A stretch of DNA of 64,000 bases, from assembly GCA_944389125.1 (NCBI GenBank), contig CALXLF010000001.1:124001-188000 (forward strand), given 5' to 3'. The number at the start of each line of letters is the position of its first letter. The first letter of the stretch is position 1. The notes beneath the pieces are model-generated. The model saw only the letters and a program-made list of their open reading frames with translations. It was not told the origin of the DNA and made no database searches. Source of the stretch: an uncultured Clostridia bacterium. GTDB taxonomy: Bacteria; Bacillota; Clostridia; TANB77; CAG-508. Made by a program: the position numbers and the translations under genes. Shown here piece after piece: positions 36,722 to 45,670 of the stretch.

Positions 36722-37792
36722 TTAACATATTTTCTTCACAAAATCAAGCATTGTACCTGATTTTGTAAGAGGAGTAGCTCCTGTTTTATTAATTAAAACA
36801 GTATCTTCTATTCTAATTCCAAATTTACCAGGAAAATATACTCCAGGTTCAACAGTTATTAACATATTTTTCTTTAATTTTAAATCACCTTTAGAACTTA
36901 AAATTGGATCTTCATGTATATCTAATCCTAAACTATGTCCAAAAGAGTGAAGCAAATCATATTTTTCGTTTTTATAATCTTGTTCACATTCTTTTATTAC
37001 AGATTTTATATCTGAACCTTCTGATAATCCAGATACAATTTTTCTATACTCTTTTAAAACAAAATCATAAACCTTTACCATTTCTGATGTAGGATTTCCA
37101 AGAAATAATGCTCTTGAAAAATCTGAACAATATCCATTTACTTTACATCCAATATCAAATTGAATTATATCTTTTTCTTCTACTTTCCTATCTGTTGGAA
37201 CAGCATGAGGACGTGAACTATTTGGACCTGAAGCAACAATTGAATCAAAAGCTAATCCTTCTGCTCCATGTGTTACCATATATTTTTCGACCTCAAAAGC
37301 AATCTCTTTTTCAGTTAGTCCCGGTTTTATAAATTCTTTTATATAATCAAAACAATCATCTGTTATAAGGCAAGCCTTTTTTATATTTTCAATTTCATTT
37401 TCTTCTTTTACCATTCTATGCAATTCTATCAATTTATCTGTTTCAACCAAATTTACTCTATAAGTTTGAAGATAAACTTTATATTGCTCATATGTTACAT
37501 AAGATTCTTCAAAGCCAACATTCTCAGCTCCATCAAAAATAGATTCTAAATCTGTTTTATTTAAGTTTCTAATATCATATGCTACTATTTCTTGATCAAT
37601 AGTTAAAAATGCATTTACTGCTTCCATATATCTTGAATCTGTAATAAAAATATTTTCTCTTGGTGTTATTAAAAGTGTTCCTTCAGCTACTAAACCAGTT
37701 AAATATCTTATACTTTTAGGATTTGAAATAATCATTCCTTGTAAATTTAATGCTTTAATTTGATTTTTTAATGCTCGTATTTTTGAATTCAT
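36722..37792 (-). CDS. Xaa-Pro aminopeptidase (M24 family, PepP/PepQ-like)
   Basis: 356 residues with the creatinase-type N-terminal domain (MISNPKSIRYLTGL) and a pita-bread catalytic domain holding the five metal ligands: IQFDIGCKVNGYCSDFSRA (two Asp), HSFGHSLGLDIHEDP (His), VEPGVYFPGKFGIRIEDT (two Glu). It removes N-terminal residues before proline. It is next to efp, as in many Firmicutes. Confidence 0.94.
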   Translation of the reverse strand: MNSKIRALKNQIKALNLQGMIISNPKSIRYLTGLVAEGTLLITPRENIFITDSRYMEAVNAFLTIDQEIVAYDIRNLNKTDLESIFDGAENVGFEESYVTYEQYKVYLQTYRVNLVETDKLIELHRMVKEENEIENIKKACLITDDCFDYIKEFIKPGLTEKEIAFEVEKYMVTHGAEGLAFDSIVASGPNSSRPHAVPTDRKVEEKDIIQFDIGCKVNGYCSDFSRALFLGNPTSEMVKVYDFVLKEYRKIVSGLSEGSDIKSVIKECEQDYKNEKYDLLHSFGHSLGLDIHEDPILSSKGDLKLKKNMLITVEPGVYFPGKFGIRIEDTVLINKTGATPLTKSGTMLDFVKKIC

Positions 37793-37816
37793 CTTCTATA
37801 CCTTCTTTATATATTA

Positions 37817-38587
37817 TTAATATCCAAGTAATTTGTTACTTATCATTTTGCAAAAAGTGACGAAATATTGAAAAACAAATCCGTCTCCCATAAAAATTAA
37901 ACAAAATGCTGCTAAAACTAAAAATGGACCAAACGGAACATATTCGTCTTTATTTTTTCTTATTAATCTAAATAATAAAACAATTATTGAAACTATAGCA
38001 GCAATAAAAAATGCTAATAGAGAAATTTCAGCTATTGTACTCATTCCAAAATATAGTCCAAGGGCTCCCATAAACTTTACATCTCCTAAGCCCATGGCTT
38101 CTTTTCCAGAAATAAGTCCACCAAGAATCGTTATAACTATAAAGATTCCAGCTCCAACAACTAAACCTAAAAGCATATCTTTTGCTATACTTATATTATT
38201 TATTCCATATATAAATGTAAATAAAATTCCAATTTCAAACATTGCCATATTTAATCTATTGGGAATTATTCTATGCTTTAAATCAACTAAAAAACTGCTT
38301 ACTAACATTGGCGTTAAAACTAAAAATTTTATTAAATCTAAATTTTGAAAAAATGTATCTTTTATTCCATATTTATATAATATAGCTATGTAAAGAACTG
38401 CAATAACAAACATTGTTAAATATTGCTTCTCATATGTTTCATGTCTATGTTTCCAAAAGTTTCTTATTGTTATTTTTTCATTCTCATCTACATATGCTAC
38501 ATTTGTCCAAGCTACAAATTTTCCAATTACTAAGCCTAGTAAACCTAATATTAAATAATAAATTATTGATATATTATTAAAATACAT
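37817..38587 (-). CDS. Prepilin peptidase (A24 family)
   Basis: 256 residues with about seven membrane helices. Catalytic Asp residues lie in VDLKHRIIPNRL near residue 101 and in GLGDVKFMGALGLYFG near 166, the GxGDxK signature of type IV leader peptidases. The N-terminal methylase-like Cys domain is absent; the region KITIRNFWKHRHE replaces it. It processes type IV pilin-like or competence pseudopilins, none of which are in the window. Confidence 0.9.
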   Translation of the reverse strand: MYFNNISIIYYLILGLLGLVIGKFVAWTNVAYVDENEKITIRNFWKHRHETYEKQYLTMFVIAVLYIAILYKYGIKDTFFQNLDLIKFLVLTPMLVSSFLVDLKHRIIPNRLNMAMFEIGILFTFIYGINNISIAKDMLLGLVVGAGIFIVITILGGLISGKEAMGLGDVKFMGALGLYFGMSTIAEISLLAFFIAAIVSIIVLLFRLIRKNKDEYVPFGPFLVLAAFCLIFMGDGFVFQYFVTFCKMISNKLLGY

Positions 38588-38606
38588 TTTAATTTCTCCT
38601 ATTTTA

Positions 38607-38628
38607 ATTCTTGACCTTCAAGAATTTC
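38607..38628. terminator. Hairpin between yqeG and the prepilin peptidase gene
   Basis: Perfect nine-base arms AATTCTTGA/TCAAGAATT around a three- to four-base loop, without a long T-tract; it may attenuate rather than end transcription. Confidence 0.45.
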
Positions 38629-38639
38629 TTATACTTTTG

Positions 38640-39141
38640 TTAATTTGCTTCTTTATTTTTTAAGTATTTTTTTATAATCCAGTTTTCTATTGGTCTTTTC
38701 CATTTAGTAATTAATAAATCCTTTTCGCTAATTGGTTCAACTAATATAGAAAACATTTTACATCTATTTGCTCCAATTACATCTGTAAAAATTTGATCAC
38801 CTATTACTGCAATATTTTCTTCATTTAAACCAAGTTTTGCTTTTGCTTTATTAAATCCACTTTTTAAAGGCTTCTTGGCTAAATTTATATATTCAATACC
38901 AAGTGCATTTGCTACATTTCTTACTTTTTCTACTTTATTTGAATTTGATAAAATTACGCTTTTAATTCCTGCTTTTTTTATTTTATCATGCCATTCCTTA
39001 GCTCCCCCGAAGCATATTTTTATTTATATCTATTAAAGTATTATCAACATCTAATATAATACCTTTTATATTATGTTCTTTTAAAAAATCTAATGAAATT
39101 GCTGTAACATCTTTACAATAATAGTCTGGATATAATCTCAT
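38640..39141 (-). CDS. yqeG: YqeG family HAD phosphatase, one CGGN recoding site
   Basis: Rebuilt as 166 residues, the family's length. The first frame gives MRLYPDYYCKDVTAIS, then GIILDVDNTLIDINKNML, holding the HAD nucleophile motif DVDNT, and stops three codons past CGG. Reading CGGG as Gly continues GGAKEWHDKIKKAGI, VILSNSNKVEKVRN, AKKPLKSGFNKA (Lys of motif III) and VIGDQIFTDVIGANR (acidic motif IV). This gene shows no long open frame without recoding and would be missed by standard gene calling. It is 52 bp upstream of the prepilin peptidase. Confidence 0.9.
39007..39009 (-). other. CGGN recoding site, yqeG codon 45
   Basis: Context CTT CGG G, followed by GGA. Zero frame continues CGG GGG AGC TAA. 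Confidence 0.9.
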
Positions 39142-39250
39142 TTTAAAGCCCCTTTAATTTATCTAATTGTTTTTAGACTTTTTCCTATCTTTAATTTACT
39201 TTAATATATTATCAATTGCACATATTTTTGTCAAGCAAGATTATATTTAA

Positions 39251-39292
39251 AAAACTGTCAAATTTTATATTCTCATAAAATCTGACAGTTTT
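39251..39292 (-). terminator. Intrinsic terminator of the cortex hydrolase gene
   Basis: Arms of about 17 bases (one mismatch) beginning AAAACTGTCA, ending TGACAGTTTT, seven bases past the stop codon. Confidence 0.75.
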
Positions 39293-39298
39293 AAATTA

Positions 39299-39970
39299 TT
39301 ATTTACAAAAAATGTGACTTCCAATTGTTAAAACTTGTTCTCTACTCCAAATCCAACTTGATGTTGCTGTATTTGGATTAAAATAATAAATACATCCAGA
39401 TGTCGGATCCCATCCATTTATTGCATCTTGAGCTGCCTTTTTTGCAGTAGAATTTGGTGAAAGATTTATTTGTCCATCTCCTACTACATCAAATGCACCA
39501 GATTGATATATTACGCCTGAAATGGTGTTTGGAAAAGATGAAGAAGCAACTCTGTTTAAAACTACAGCAGCAACTGCAACTTGTCCAACATATGGTTCTC
39601 CTCTTGCTTCTGCATAAACCAATCTACTAAGTAAATTTAAATTACTTGAATTACTTGAAGATGTTGATGAAGTTTGTGAACTTGAAGTAATTCCAAGAGC
39701 TGCTAATGTCTTTTCTCCAACAATTCCATCTACTGAAAGATTATTAGCTTTTTGAAAATCTTTAACTGCTTGCAAAGTTTTAGAACCAAAAATTCCATCT
39801 ACTTCTCCACTATAATATCCCCATGATTTTAATTTTTGTTGAATCTGTTTTACTTCATCTCCTGTTGAACCATATTTAGAAAGTCCATAAACTGTATTTA
39901 TTAATAAAAAAATTAAAAGCAAAAGTATTACACTACTAAAAAATATTATTAAAAATTTACGTTTATTCAA
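39299..39970 (-). CDS. SleB-like cell wall (spore cortex) hydrolase with peptidoglycan-binding domain
   Basis: 223 residues: membrane/signal segment (7-27), a peptidoglycan-binding type 1 domain (about 30-92: STGDEVKQIQQKLKSWGYY, DGIFGSKTLQAVKDFQ), a Ser-rich linker, then a hydrolase_2 (SleB/CwlJ) domain with LVYAEARGEPYVGQVAVAAV holding the catalytic Glu, AVVLNRV, SSFPNTISGVIYQ and GCIYYFNP. SleB proteins are lytic transglycosylases acting on spore cortex at germination; with spoVM this supports a spore-former. Vegetative cell-wall roles also occur in this family. Confidence 0.9.
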   Translation of the reverse strand: MNKRKFLIIFFSSVILLLLIFLLINTVYGLSKYGSTGDEVKQIQQKLKSWGYYSGEVDGIFGSKTLQAVKDFQKANNLSVDGIVGEKTLAALGITSSSQTSSTSSSNSSNLNLLSRLVYAEARGEPYVGQVAVAAVVLNRVASSSFPNTISGVIYQSGAFDVVGDGQINLSPNSTAKKAAQDAINGWDPTSGCIYYFNPNTATSSWIWSREQVLTIGSHIFCK

Positions 39971-40178
39971 ATCAATTTCTCTCCTTTTTATTTTATATTA
40001 TTGGTTTTCTAAAATTTAGAATATCCACTTTTTAAATAAATATTCTAAATTGTTACATTTTTGTAATTTTGTAATACAAAAAAAACATTTTTTTGACATT
40101 TTTTATATTTTTAGTATTGAAAAATAATTTTTTTATTATTATAATTATTGCATAAGATTGAAAGGATTTTTAAGAATT

Positions 40179-41456
40179 ATGGAATTTACTAATGAAATAT
40201 TTTTTAATAAGAAATTAACTCAAAATGAAACTGTTTTAATTACATATTCTGGTAAATTATACAAAGAATATTCAGCAGAAATTACTATAGTTTATGGATT
40301 TGGTGAAAATTGGGATTATACTCAAGAAACTAAAATGCAAGAAAAAGAAAATGGTTTTGAAGCTGCAATCACTATGAAAAATTATGATACTTTCAATTTT
40401 TGTTTTAAAAATAATTATAATATTTGGGATAATAATTCTGGATTTAATTATATTGCAACTATTGAGCCTGCTAAAGTTGAAGATACTACTAAAGAAGAAC
40501 AATCTGTAAAGATTGAAGAAAAGACTAAAGAAGAATCAACAATTAAACCTGAATTAAACGAAGAATTAACAGAAAACAAAAATATTGAAACTACCAATAT
40601 AGCAGAAAATAATGAAAACCCAGTTAATGATGAAACTAAAAAACAAGCTTTAATTGAAGAAGCCTTTGATAATTTACTAAATTCAATAATGGATATTAAA
40701 GAAGATGATATTAACAAAAATGTAAATTTAGAAAATGGATTTGGACTTCAATCTGTAGATGAAATAAAAGAAACAGATTTTACTAGCTGTGATGATATTT
40801 TTAATGATTTATATAATGAATTAACAAAAACAGAACCAACTTCAGAATCAAATGTTCAAAATATTTCTACTGAAGATACTCAAGAAAATAAACAAAAAAA
40901 TATTCAAACAGCATCAACTGAAGAAAATAAAGAAGATACTACTCAACTTGAAACTTTATTAAGCGATTTTTCTGAAAAACAAGAAAAGAAAAAACAACTA
41001 ATTACAAGTGAAGAATTAGACGAATTAATGAATAACATTTTAAATTCAATTATAGAGGAAGATTCAAAACAAGAAAATGTTCAAGTATCTAATACTGAAG
41101 GAAGTTCAAAAGAAGAAAACTCTCAAACAGCTAATGCTGAAGAAAACACAAATAAAGAAAATATTCAAACTGTTAATGTGGAAGAAAGCTCAAAAGAAGA
41201 AAATATTCAAACTGCTAATTCCGAAGAAGAATCAAAACAAGAAAATATCAAAAAAACTTCTACTAAAAATAATTTTAAATTAGAAACTGAAATTTATGGT
41301 CTACCAGCAAAAAAACAATCTTCTTTTGAAGATATGATTGATAAATGTATAGATGGAACATATAACTTCTTTAAGAATATTTGGAAAGGCTGCAAAAAAG
41401 TCGGAGTTTTAATAAAACAAAAAACTCGTGAGCTTATAGGTGAAGAAGATAAATAA
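40179..41456 (+). CDS. Protein with N-terminal carbohydrate-binding-like domain and long acidic repeat region
   Basis: 425 residues from ATG 40179. The TTG at 40158 used by a longer frame contains the GAAAGGA ribosome binding site, so I reject it. Residues about 1-95 resemble a starch-binding (CBM25/53-like) fold: VLITYSGKLYKEYSAE, VYGFGENWDYT, GFEAAITMKNYDTFNFCFKN, YNIWDNNSGFNY. Then about 270 acidic Glu/Asn/Thr/Ser residues with imperfect repeats of KEENIQTAN-type units (about 305-365), and a basic C-terminus. It may bind glucan, fitting the GH57/GT4 genes 7 kb away; this is inference. Confidence 0.8.
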   Translation: MEFTNEIFFNKKLTQNETVLITYSGKLYKEYSAEITIVYGFGENWDYTQETKMQEKENGFEAAITMKNYDTFNFCFKNNYNIWDNNSGFNYIATIEPAKVEDTTKEEQSVKIEEKTKEESTIKPELNEELTENKNIETTNIAENNENPVNDETKKQALIEEAFDNLLNSIMDIKEDDINKNVNLENGFGLQSVDEIKETDFTSCDDIFNDLYNELTKTEPTSESNVQNISTEDTQENKQKNIQTASTEENKEDTTQLETLLSDFSEKQEKKKQLITSEELDELMNNILNSIIEEDSKQENVQVSNTEGSSKEENSQTANAEENTNKENIQTVNVEESSKEENIQTANSEEESKQENIKKTSTKNNFKLETEIYGLPAKKQSSFEDMIDKCIDGTYNFFKNIWKGCKKVGVLIKQKTRELIGEEDK

Positions 41457-41460
41457 AAAA

Positions 41461-41492
41461 ATTCCCTCTCTTAATCTTGAGAGGGATTATTT
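41461..41492. terminator. Terminator between the acidic-repeat gene and fhs
   Basis: ATTCCCTCTC/GAGAGGGAT hairpin followed on the plus strand by ATTATTTTTTT. The two genes converge here, so it may serve both. Confidence 0.8.
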
Positions 41493-41494
41493 TT

Positions 41495-43159
41495 TTAGAA
41501 AATACCTTCTATTATTCCATCATTGTTTATAGTTATTTTTTCAGCTGCTGGAACTTTTGGAAGTCCTGGCATTGTCATTATCTTTCCAGCAATTGCGACA
41601 ATAAATTCTGCTCCATTTTTTATTATAATTTCTTTTATATGTATTTCATACTCATCTTCACATAATAAATTTTTAGGATCATCTGAAAATGAATATTGAG
41701 TTTTTGCAATACAAACTGGAAAATTCTTACCTAAGCCAATAGACTCAATCTCTTTTATTTGATTTTCAGCTTCTTCAGAATATGAAACTCCTTTTGCTCC
41801 ATATACCTTTTTAGCTATTTTCTCTATTTTTTCTTTAATACTATCATTTAAATCATACATAAACTTTAGAGTTTTCTTGTTTTCAGCTAATTTTGAAACT
41901 TTATTTGCTAAATCTATTGCTCCTTCTCCACCTTTTGCCCAAACTTCTGTTAAACTCATTTCAACATTTATCTCTTTTAATTTCTTTTCTAAAAATTCTA
42001 TTTCTTCTATATCATCTTCTTTGTATCTATTAATTGCAACAATAACATTTTGATTAAATTTATTTTGTAAATTATCAATATGTCTTAATAAATTCTTAAT
42101 ACCTATTTCTAATGCTTTTATATTTTTCTCCTTAACTTCATCTTTTTTAGCACCACCATGATATTTTAAAGCTTTTAATGTTGCAACACAAATTACACAA
42201 TCAGGTTCTAAATCTGCTTTTCTACATTTTATATCTAAGAATTTTTCAGCACCTAAATCTGCTCCAAAACCGGCTTCTGTAATAACGTAATCTCCTAATT
42301 TTAAAGCTAAACGAGTTGCTCTTATACTATTACATCCATGTGCAATATTTGCAAAAGGTCCACCATGAATAATAGCAGGTGTCCCTTCTAAAGTTTGCAC
42401 TAAATTTGGATTAATAGCATCTTTTAATAAAACAGCCATTGCTCCTTCTGCTTTTAGATCTTTTGCAAAAATTGGTTCATCTGATTCATTATATCCAATT
42501 ATTATATTTCCTAGTCTCCTTTTCAAATCTGATAAATCTTCTGCTAAGCATAATATTGCCATAACTTCAGATGCAACTGTTATATCAAATCCATCCATTC
42601 TTGGAGTCATATTTTTTTCATTTGATAAACCAATCTCTACTTTTCTTAGAGCTCTATCATTTAAATCTAAACATCTTTTCCAAATAACTTTTTTAATTTT
42701 TAATTCATTTCCAGAAAAAATATGATTATCTATCATAGCTGCTAATAAATTATTTGCAGATGTAATTGCATGTATATCTCCTGTAAAATGCAAATTTATA
42801 TCTTCCATTGGAGCTACTTGAGCATATCCACCGCCTGTTGCACCTCCTTTAATTCCAAAAACTGGTCCTAAAGATGGTTCTCTTAATGCTAAAACAGCAT
42901 TTTTATTTATTCTATTTAATCCATCAGCCAATCCAATTGCAACAGTTGTTTTTCCTTCTCCAAGAGGTGTTGGGTTTATGGCAGTAACTAAAATTAATTT
43001 TCCATTTTTCTTTTCTTTTAACTCATTAAAAACTTTTGGGGATATTTTAGCCTTATATTTCCCATATAATTCAATATCATCTTCTTTAATATTTATTTTT
43101 TTAGCTATATCAGATATATTCTCTAATTTAGCATTTCTTGCAATTTCAATATCTTCCAT
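41495..43159 (-). CDS. fhs: Formate-tetrahydrofolate ligase
   Basis: ATP-dependent formation of 10-formyl-tetrahydrofolate from formate (one-carbon metabolism; acetogenesis in some Clostridia). 554 residues. ATP loop TPLGEGKTTVAIGLADG near residue 64, REPSLGPVFGIKGGATGGGYAQV near 93, FTGDIHAITSANNLLAAMIDNH near 130, HGGPFANIAHGCNS near 267, TEAGFGADLGAEKF near 294 and the tail MTMPGLPKVPAAE. The standard family signatures are all present. xseB lies 27 bp upstream. Confidence 0.97.
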   Translation of the reverse strand: MEDIEIARNAKLENISDIAKKINIKEDDIELYGKYKAKISPKVFNELKEKKNGKLILVTAINPTPLGEGKTTVAIGLADGLNRINKNAVLALREPSLGPVFGIKGGATGGGYAQVAPMEDINLHFTGDIHAITSANNLLAAMIDNHIFSGNELKIKKVIWKRCLDLNDRALRKVEIGLSNEKNMTPRMDGFDITVASEVMAILCLAEDLSDLKRRLGNIIIGYNESDEPIFAKDLKAEGAMAVLLKDAINPNLVQTLEGTPAIIHGGPFANIAHGCNSIRATRLALKLGDYVITEAGFGADLGAEKFLDIKCRKADLEPDCVICVATLKALKYHGGAKKDEVKEKNIKALEIGIKNLLRHIDNLQNKFNQNVIVAINRYKEDDIEEIEFLEKKLKEINVEMSLTEVWAKGGEGAIDLANKVSKLAENKKTLKFMYDLNDSIKEKIEKIAKKVYGAKGVSYSEEAENQIKEIESIGLGKNFPVCIAKTQYSFSDDPKNLLCEDEYEIHIKEIIIKNGAEFIVAIAGKIMTMPGLPKVPAAEKITINNDGIIEGIF

Positions 43160-43186
43160 AAATTTATCCCCCCTATTTTTTTAATA

Positions 43187-43420
43187 TTATTCACTATCTG
43201 GTACAAAATCCTCTTCTTCTAAATTATCTGTATCTAATAATATAGTTATTCTCTTTTCAGCATTTTCAAGTTTTGAATTACACTCTTTAGAAATTTTCAT
43301 ACCTTCTTCAAAAAGTTTAACAGATTCATCTAAGCTTAAACTTTCTTTTTCTAATTTATTTGTAATATCCTCTAATTTTTGCATTAATTCTTCAAAATTT
43401 AATTCTTTTTCTTTCATCAT
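43187..43420 (-). CDS. xseB: Exodeoxyribonuclease VII small subunit
   Basis: 77 residues, usual size. Helical hairpin with the family pattern LNFEELMQKLEDITNKLEKESLSLDES, then LFEEGMKISKECNSKLENAEKRI. It works with XseA to degrade single-stranded DNA. It follows xseA with one small membrane protein gene between them. Confidence 0.94.
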   Translation of the reverse strand: MMKEKELNFEELMQKLEDITNKLEKESLSLDESVKLFEEGMKISKECNSKLENAEKRITILLDTDNLEEEDFVPDSE

Positions 43421-43431
43421 ATTACCCTCTA

Positions 43432-43743
43432 CTATTCTTGATTATTTGTCATATTTTTATTTGAATTATTTGATTCATTATCAATTTCATTAGAAACTGA
43501 ATTTGAATTAGTTTCATTTTTTTCTAAATTATTTACTGGTACAGTATAACTAACATCATTCTGAATCTTATCTTCATTAAGAGCTGTTTCATTTTCAACT
43601 TCAGTACTAGTATTAGTACTATTAGAATATTGATTTTTTAGTGAACCTTCTACCTTCTTATCTAATTTATTTATCATATAAAAAGTTCCACCTATTATAA
43701 CAACACAGACTATTGGGAAACCAATTCTTATAACTTTTTTCAT
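43432..43743 (-). CDS. Small membrane-anchored Asn/Ser-rich protein
   Basis: 103 residues: one membrane helix (about 7-25, IGFPIVCVVIIGGTFYMI) then a polar tail very rich in Asn, Ser, Thr and Glu. No family recognised. It lies between xseA (23 bp) and xseB (11 bp) and so is co-transcribed with them. RBS AAGGAG. Confidence 0.75.
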   Translation of the reverse strand: MKKVIRIGFPIVCVVIIGGTFYMINKLDKKVEGSLKNQYSNSTNTSTEVENETALNEDKIQNDVSYTVPVNNLEKNETNSNSVSNEIDNESNNSNKNMTNNQE

Positions 43744-43766
43744 ATCTTCTCCTTTTTTTCTTTTGT

Positions 43767-44962
43767 TTAATTTACAGTTGCATCAACTATTCCATCTGAA
43801 AATCTAATATTTAATTTATCTCCTACTTTAACTTCTTTACAAGATTTAATAAGTTTTTTACTATCTGCAAAACTGATTAAACTGTAGCCTCTGCTCAAAG
43901 TTTTAAGTGGACTTAATGCATCAAGTTTGGCTATTTCTTTTGTCATTTTTAATTTACAATCTTTTATTTTTTTGACTTCAGAATTTTCTAAAGATTTAAT
44001 ATATTTATCTAAAATTAAATAATATTCATTAATTTTCTGTAATGGATCTTTATAAACTTTAGAATTCATACACTTTTCAAATCTCAATCTCATAAGCTCA
44101 GTTTTTCTTTTTAAAGCCATTTTTAATCTTCTATCATATAAATTAAGTGTATATTTTAAATCTGAAATATCGGTTACAGCAAGTTCAGCTGCAGCAGATG
44201 GAGTTGGAGCTCTTAAATCTGCTACAAAATCTGCTATTGTAAAATCAGTTTCATGGCCAACGGCAGAAATTATCGGTATCTCAGAATCATAAATAGCTCT
44301 TGCAACGATTTCTTCATTAAAAGGCCATAAATCTTCTAAAGATCCTCCGTCCTCTTGCTAAAATTATAACATCTGCTAATTTCTTTTCATTCATTATTTT
44401 TATAGCATTTGCTATTTTTGGAGCAGCTCCTTCTCCCTGAACAGGAACTGGAAGAAGTCTTATATAAACATTTGGATTTCTTCTTGTTGAAACATTAATA
44501 ATATCTCTAATAACAGCTCCTGTATTTGAAGTTAGAACTCCAATTATTTTTGGCATAAATGGAATTTTCTTTTTATGATATTCATCAAATAATCCTTCTT
44601 TTTCAAGTTTATTTTTTAATTCTTCATATTTTAAATATAAATTTCCAATTCCATCTTCTTGCATTGTTTTACAATAAATTTGATAAACACCGTCTCTTTC
44701 AAAAACTGAAACTGTTCCAAAAATAACAACTTTCATTCCATCTTTAGGTTCAAATTTCAATTTTTCAGCATATGATTTAAACATAATGCATTTTATTAAA
44801 GAAGATTCATCTTTTAAAGTAAAATATAAATGCCCTGTATAATGATGTTTATAATTAGAAATCTCACCTTTTATAAGGACATTATTTAAATACTCATCAC
44901 CGAGCAATTTTATCTTTTATATATTTATTTAAAGTTGATACAGTTATTGGTTCAATTTTCAT
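43767..44962 (-). CDS. xseA: Exodeoxyribonuclease VII large subunit, two CGGN recoding sites
   Basis: Rebuilt as 397 residues. The start ATG 44962 has GTAGGAG upstream: [20 protein letters not shown], then CGGT read as Gly gives [20 protein letters not shown] (OB domain), [15 protein letters not shown], the catalytic-domain motifs [17 protein letters not shown] and [16 protein letters not shown], and IILARG; there a second CGGA read as Gly completes [14 protein letters not shown], a signature of XseA, then [26 protein letters not shown] split over the family's pattern. The tail has the coiled-coil and LSRGYS motif. Zero frame at the first site is CGG TGA, an immediate stop. Confidence 0.93.
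44347..44349 (-). other. CGGN recoding site, xseA second
   Basis: Context GGA CGG A; middle Gly of the catalytic ARGGGS motif. Confidence 0.92.
44900..44902 (-). other. CGGN recoding site, xseA first (codon 21)
   Basis: Context GCT CGG T, with zero-frame TGA directly after CGG. It links the start codon and its ribosome binding site to the OB domain. Confidence 0.9.
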
Positions 44963-45005
44963 ATCTTACTCCTACTATCTTTCTTTTGTATAAAAGATAG
45001 TTTAC

Positions 45006-45422
45006 TTATTTGTTTTCTAATCCTTTTTCTTTAACAACACTTGCTAAAATTCCATTAATAAATGTTGGTGCTTGTTTATCAGAATATCTCTTTGCAAGCT
45101 CAATTACTTCATTTATTGCAACTTTATATGGTAAATCAAGATACAGCATCTCAAATATTGCAAGCTTTATCAAACTCAAATTCACTTTTGAAACTCTATC
45201 TAAACTCCAATTTTCCTTTAAATTATGTACAATAAGATCTTCTATTTCTGAATTATGTTCTTTTAATCCTGAATTAATTTTAGTTAAATAATCTTGTACA
45301 TCTTTTTCTTCTATTTCATTATTCTCAAGAAATAAATCTAATGCATCTGGTTCTGCATCTCTTTGTATTTCAATTCCATAAATAAATTTGAACGCAAGTT
45401 CTCTCATTGCTGATCTTTGCAT
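45006..45422 (-). CDS. nusB: Transcription antitermination factor NusB
   Basis: 138 residues, all helical. RSAMRELAFKFIYGIEIQ at the start, KVNLSLIKLAIFEMLYLDLPYKVAINEVIELAKRYS near 82-117 and FINGILASVVKEK at the end are the family's core. It binds boxA RNA with NusE during rRNA transcription. It follows the Asp23/AmaP/DUF2273 genes and precedes xseA, a common Firmicute order. Confidence 0.96.
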   Translation of the reverse strand: MQRSAMRELAFKFIYGIEIQRDAEPDALDLFLENNEIEEKDVQDYLTKINSGLKEHNSEIEDLIVHNLKENWSLDRVSKVNLSLIKLAIFEMLYLDLPYKVAINEVIELAKRYSDKQAPTFINGILASVVKEKGLENK

Positions 45423-45431
45423 AAAATCCTC

Positions 45432-45653
45432 CTAAAACCTATCAATAAGTTTTCTTAAAAAATCTTTAACTTTTTCTTTATTCTTTTGCACATAATTTCC
45501 AATCCAAAACCCAGCAACAATTATGGCCAAAGCAATTAATAATTTCCATAATCCTGTACAAGCAATTACAATTGCTATTAATCCACCAATTATCGCTCCT
45601 TTATATTTTTTTAAAAAGCCTAAAAAATTGTCAAAATTATCATTACTTTCCAT
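45432..45653 (-). CDS. DUF2273 small membrane protein
   Basis: 73 residues with two close membrane helices (about 15-50) and a basic C-terminus (KNKEKVKDFLRKLIDRF). This is the layout of the DUF2273 family, found between amaP and nusB or asp23 in Firmicutes. It probably associates with the AmaP/Asp23 envelope complex. It begins 17 bp after amaP. Confidence 0.85.
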   Translation of the reverse strand: MESNDNFDNFLGFLKKYKGAIIGGLIAIVIACTGLWKLLIALAIIVAGFWIGNYVQKNKEKVKDFLRKLIDRF

Positions 45654-45670
45654 AGACAGTTACCTCACTT

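Noticed and set aside
40158..40178. TTG start for the acidic-repeat protein
   Set aside because: The start would contain the ribosome binding site GAAAGGA of the ATG at 40179.
40900..41280. Repeated AAGAAAAT-type units as a CRISPR-like array
   Set aside because: They are in-frame imperfect coding repeats of the acidic protein, without constant spacer length or exact repeat copies.
44900..44902. RF2-like programmed frameshift at CGG TGA in xseA
   Set aside because: The stop directly after CGG is coincidental: the other 15 sites behave the same without a stop in that place, and no upstream Shine-Dalgarno-like element is present.
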